Assembly: GCA_027317185.1 (NCBI GenBank)
Contig: DAHVFB010000024.1
Coordinates: 1 to 36,253, forward strand
From: Deltaproteobacteria bacterium
Lineage (GTDB): Bacteria > Desulfobacterota > Binatia > Binatales > Binataceae
Length of the DNA: 36,253 nt
Direction: 5' to 3'
Shown: piece after piece, positions 33,829 through 36,253 of the stretch
Layout: every line of letters starts with the position of its first letter
How positions within the stretch are numbered: the stretch's first letter is position 1
Position numbers and translations under genes: made by a program
The notes under the pieces: generated by a model
Databases searched by the model: none
Told to the model about the DNA's origin: nothing
The model's input: the letters and a program-made list of their open reading frames with translations, nothing else

Positions 33829-34915
33829 GCGTGTGAGCCTCCGCGGTCTGCGCCGGAACGCTGATCCATCCGGCCTCCACCAGTTCGGCGGCCCGATCGC
33901 ATACAGCTTTGAAGCGGCGATGGAATTTTACGCGCTCGTCGGGCGTAAAGGCCTCCGTGCCCGCCGCCACCGCATCGCTGGTGATCACGCCGCGCTCGGC
34001 CAGCGAGGCCTTGAGACCGGCAATCGACAATTCAACCTGGTTGCTCCCGCGCTGAAACAGACAGATCTCGGCGTACCATTGGAGGATCTCGCGATAGCGA
34101 TCCATCAAAGCGCGTTCGCCCGCCGCCGCCACTTCCCATGCGCGCTTCCACTCGCGCGGCGACATGTTGGCCGGACCGCATACGATTCCGCGCAGCGGCA
34201 AATCATGATGCCGATCGCCGGGATCATGCACGCGGCCGAGCAGGCCGCTGAAGGGGACAAAAAGATCGAAAATTTGATGAGCGTTACCGGCATAGATCGG
34301 AAATGGATGGTGCGTATTGAATGATGGGGCAGCCGCGATGAAGCCGTCGAGCACCGCGCGATCGGCGGTGACCTTGATGCCGCGCACATAGTCGAGGCGG
34401 CTCAGTTGCGCGACCGCGCCGGGCTCCAGATGGAGCGGCTTGCCGGGCGCGGCGATACCAGCATTTTCGTAGAGAAAGACCGGCAACGATGCGCCCGCGC
34501 GATCAAATATCTGGCCCATCTCACGTTCCACGAATTCAACGATATTATCGAGATCGCGAATCGAAAGCGGCGCGACCACCAACGCGTCGGCCTTAAGCTC
34601 GATCGCGCGTTCGAGGTTCTCAACCGTTTCGGCGCAGGTATGCCCGGTGATGCCTAACCAGGCTTCGACCGGGATACCGGAGGCGGTCAGCCGGCGGCAT
34701 TCCTCGACCGCTATTTCAAACACTTCCTGGCGGCGTGGATTATCGAGCCGGTTCCATTCGCCATTGGTACCCGCGGCAAAAATGATGTCGGCCCCGCGGC
34801 CATCCTGCACCGCGAAGCGAATCGCGGCACGCTGTTCGTCCGCGATCACGCGCCCCTCGCGGTCGAGCACGGTGACGACTGGAATCGAAAGTCCCGGACG
34901 TGGGGTGTATTCCAT
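33821..34915 (-). CDS. Dihydrodipicolinate synthase (DapA)/NanA superfamily aldolase
   Basis: A 364-residue class I aldolase of the DapA/N-acetylneuraminate lyase superfamily, which adds or removes pyruvate-like units via a lysine Schiff base. Visible: the loop GTNGEWNRL (GTTGE position, residues 49-53), the catalytic-tyrosine segment YENAG (Tyr149; YNxP in classic members) and Schiff-base Lys181 in RGIKVTADR. It is about 60 residues longer than typical DapA (300), with an insertion around 220-250 (SGLLGRVHDPGDRHHDLP). ATG 34915 is chosen; a TTG 12 nt upstream is an alternative. It is upstream of and overlaps the PfkB-SIS fusion gene. A sugar-acid aldolase such as a 2-keto-3-deoxy or related enzyme is more likely than lysine synthesis. 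Confidence 0.85.
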   Translation of the reverse strand: MEYTPRPGLSIPVVTVLDREGRVIADEQRAAIRFAVQDGRGADIIFAAGTNGEWNRLDNPRRQEVFEIAVEECRRLTASGIPVEAWLGITGHTCAETVENLERAIELKADALVVAPLSIRDLDNIVEFVEREMGQIFDRAGASLPVFLYENAGIAAPGKPLHLEPGAVAQLSRLDYVRGIKVTADRAVLDGFIAAAPSFNTHHPFPIYAGNAHQIFDLFVPFSGLLGRVHDPGDRHHDLPLRGIVCGPANMSPREWKRAWEVAAAGERALMDRYREILQWYAEICLFQRGSNQVELSIAGLKASLAERGVITSDAVAAGTEAFTPDERVKFHRRFKAVCDRAAELVEAGWISVPAQTAEAHTRG

Positions 34916-34967
34916 CGGAGTTCTCAATGCTTCCCTGGCCGATTATATCCGGAAAAGGCTGCGCGGT

Positions 34968-34997
34968 ATTGTAGTCGTCCCTCGCGGCGTCGGACAA
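34968..34997 (-). promoter_or_regulatory. Possible promoter of the DapA-like/PfkB-SIS operon
   Basis: On the minus strand TTGTCC (34997-34992), an 18-nt spacer and TACAAT (34973-34968) form a good -35/-10 pair. A second -10-like TATAAT (34947-34942) lies closer to the gene but has no good -35. Confidence 0.45.
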
Positions 34998-35047
34998 TTC
35001 TTTTCTCGACGCCTCGCTATGGAACAGTGGTAGTCTGGGCGGACGAA

Positions 35048-35076
35048 TTGAACAATCCATGCTGCGGTGATAGGAT
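35048..35076 (+). promoter_or_regulatory. Sigma-70-type promoter of rpmE
   Basis: TTGAAC (35048-35053), a 17-nt spacer and TAGGAT (35071-35076) match the sigma-70 consensus well and lie 24 nt before the rpmE ATG. Confidence 0.65.
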
Positions 35077-35099
35077 GCCGCAAGAGTAGAAGCAGTTAG

Positions 35100-35300
35100 A
35101 TGAAGCTAGGAATACATCCAGATTATCGCCGCTGTGTCGTGATCTGTTCGTGCGGCAGCACGTTTGAAACCCGGTCGACTACAAAAGAGATGCACGTCGA
35201 GGTCTGCTCGCAGTGTCATCCCTTTTATACCGGCCAGCATCGGCTAGTCGATTCGGCTGGCCGGGTCGAGCGCTTCAAGCGCAAGTACGGCATGAAGTAG
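35100..35300 (+). CDS. rpmE: 50S ribosomal protein L31, zinc-binding (C+) form
   Basis: A 66-residue L31. The [10 protein letters not shown] start is the family signature, and the four zinc cysteines are present (Cys16, Cys18, Cys36, Cys39: CSC and CSQC), so this is the zinc-containing form. The C-terminal [20 protein letters not shown] is typical. L31 bridges the two ribosomal subunits. It is followed 181 nt later by prfA, a common order in bacteria. The ribosome site is weak, as for many short-leader genes, but a good promoter lies just upstream. Confidence 0.97.
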   Translation: MKLGIHPDYRRCVVICSCGSTFETRSTTKEMHVEVCSQCHPFYTGQHRLVDSAGRVERFKRKYGMK

Positions 35301-35385
35301 CCGCGGAAGGCTGCACAAAAGCTTTGCCGATGATTTTACCAGTGATTTTGCATTGATGCTCCCGCCCCCTGGCGCGCGGTTAGTC

Positions 35386-35412
35386 TCCGGGTGAGTTGCG
35401 CGTCCGGGTGAG
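35386..35412 (+). repeat. Short direct repeat in the rpmE-prfA gap
   Basis: TCCGGGTGAG occurs at 35386-35395 and again at 35403-35412, start to start 17 nt. It lies just before the hairpin ahead of prfA. It could be two binding sites of a regulator or a chance duplication. Confidence 0.4.
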
Positions 35413-35429
35413 CGGGGGAATGGTTTTTC

Positions 35430-35462
35430 GATGCGGCAGGCGTAGTCTCACGCCGCCGCATC
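35430..35462 (+). terminator. Hairpin between rpmE and prfA
   Basis: GATGCGGC (35430-35437) with GGCG (35439-35442) pairs with CGCC (35451-35454) and GCCGCATC (35455-35462): a 12-bp stem with one bulged A and an 8-nt loop. TTTATAT follows, so this looks like a terminator or attenuator after rpmE. It ends only 19 nt before the prfA ATG at 35482, so it could also influence prfA translation. Confidence 0.55.
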
Positions 35463-35481
35463 TTTATATGCGCTCATACAC

Positions 35482-36253
35482 ATGCCGGCCGCTTCCCCGA
35501 TGATCGAAAAGCTTAAAGGCATCGAAGATCGCTTCGAAGAACTCGAACGTAAGGTGGTCGATCCCGCTGTGATTGGGAACAATCGCGAGTATGCGCAGAT
35601 CGCCCGGGAGCGTTCCCAGTTGCTGGATATGGTCGAGTGTATTCGCGCCTATCGCCGCGTGTCCGACGAACTGGCCGAAAATCGCGCGCTGGCCGAAAAC
35701 GATCCGGAACTGCGCGAGCTGGCGCGCGCTGAGCTGCCGGCGCTTGAAAAGCAACAGGCCGCGCTCGAAGCAAAATTGCGCGAGCTGCTGATGCCGCGCG
35801 ATCCCAACGACGACCGCAACGTAATTCTCGAAATTCGCGCCGGTACCGGCGGCGAAGAGGCTTCCCTGTTCGCCAGCGATCTGTTCCGCATGTACAGCCG
35901 TTATGGCGAGCGCCGCGGATGGAAGGTCGAAACCTTGAGTCTCAGCAGCACCGGACTGGGCGGCATCAAAGAAGTGGTCGCCCAGATCACCGGGCGCGGC
36001 GCTTACAGCCGGCTGAAGTTCGAGGGCGGGGTGCATCGGGTGCAGCGCGTACCCGCGACCGAGGCCGCCGGCCGGATTCATACCTCGGCGGTGACCGTGG
36101 CGGTGATGCCGGAAGCGGACGAGGTCGAAGTCAATATCAACGAAGAGAAGGACCTCAGAATCGACGTGATGCGCGCGTCGGGTCCCGGCGGCCAGAGCGT
36201 CAACACCACCGATTCGGCGGTGCGGATCACGCATATTCCAAGCGGGATGGTGA
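35482..36253 (+). CDS. prfA: Peptide chain release factor 1 (3' truncated by window edge)
   Basis: The first ~257 codons of RF1, which reads UAA/UAG stop codons and releases the finished protein from the ribosome. Visible: an N-terminal helical domain (IEKLKGIEDRFEELERKV), GTGGEEASLFASDLFRMYSR, the tripeptide anticodon PAT in VQRVPATEAAGRIHTSAV (RF1-specific; RF2 has SPF) and the catalytic GPGGQSVN (nucleotides 36181-36204). The frame is open to the window end. The ATG at 35482 or the one at 35500 (MIEKLK) could be the start; relatives begin close to the second. Neither has a strong ribosome site. A long antisense frame on the minus strand over this gene is not real. Confidence 0.96.
   Translation, partial: MPAASPMIEKLKGIEDRFEELERKVVDPAVIGNNREYAQIARERSQLLDMVECIRAYRRVSDELAENRALAENDPELRELARAELPALEKQQAALEAKLRELLMPRDPNDDRNVILEIRAGTGGEEASLFASDLFRMYSRYGERRGWKVETLSLSSTGLGGIKEVVAQITGRGAYSRLKFEGGVHRVQRVPATEAAGRIHTSAVTVAVMPEADEVEVNINEEKDLRIDVMRASGPGGQSVNTTDSAVRITHIPSGMV

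Noticed and set aside
35464-36234. Long open frame on the minus strand (256 codons)
   Set aside because: Antisense to prfA, whose PAT and GGQ motifs prove the plus-strand frame.

Overview
The window is about 36 kb of a GC-rich (roughly 60 %), gene-dense bacterial chromosome. It looks like core/accessory backbone: there are no insertion sequences, prophage genes, CRISPR arrays or RNA genes that I can support. A diderm host is indicated by a TonB-dependent receptor, a periplasmic DegP-type protease, a sigma-54 NtrC-type regulator and a DUF1329 protein. Two family III CoA-transferases, a luciferase-like monooxygenase, DUF1329, a solo DUF2156 protein, a MetE-like enzyme and a GFA protein together recall uncultured Deltaproteobacteria-like soil lineages such as Candidatus Binatota. 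That placement is inference and needs a marker-gene tree.

Layout. 1-893: 3' end of uvrA. 898-1561 (-): a DUF3618/phage-holin-like membrane pair. 1827-7309 (+): class II aldolase, CinA-C protein, TonB-dependent receptor, GFA protein and LLM oxidoreductase, closed by a strong hairpin that serves as terminator for a convergent secreted protein (7425-7883, -). 8133-8831: a pirin. 8890-13502 (-): a run of five genes (fatty-acid hydroxylase, PCYCGC protein, DedA protein, histidine kinase, NtrC-type regulator). 13942-18066 (+): DegP, a geranylgeranyl-reductase-like flavoprotein, a small membrane protein and a BtuF-like protein without a signal peptide. 18128-23740 (+): CoA-transferase, class III aminotransferase, alpha/beta hydrolase, and a ClC chloride channel with CBS and TrkA-C domains.

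23754-26949 (-) is a three-gene signalling operon: a membrane protein with two FHA domains, a zinc-ribbon membrane protein, and a membrane-anchored Ser/Thr kinase. The kinase lacks the canonical beta-3 lysine (Ala42) but carries a lysine in the glycine-rich loop (Lys24), the arrangement known from eukaryotic WNK kinases. It lies tail-to-tail with the ClC gene. I regard this as the most interesting signal in the window.

27096-30513 (+) holds a CaiB-like CoA-transferase, a stand-alone MetE-C-like zinc enzyme and a solo DUF2156 protein. It is followed by a decayed fragment (30557-30648) that matches the 3' end of the MetE-like gene at about 80 % over two blocks, evidence of an old duplication. 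DUF1329 follows (30822-32120). On the minus strand an operon pairs a DapA-superfamily aldolase with an unusual PfkB kinase-SIS isomerase fusion (32131-34915), a candidate uncharacterised sugar/keto-acid pathway. The window ends with rpmE and the start of prfA, a common bacterial neighbour pair, separated by a terminator-like hairpin.
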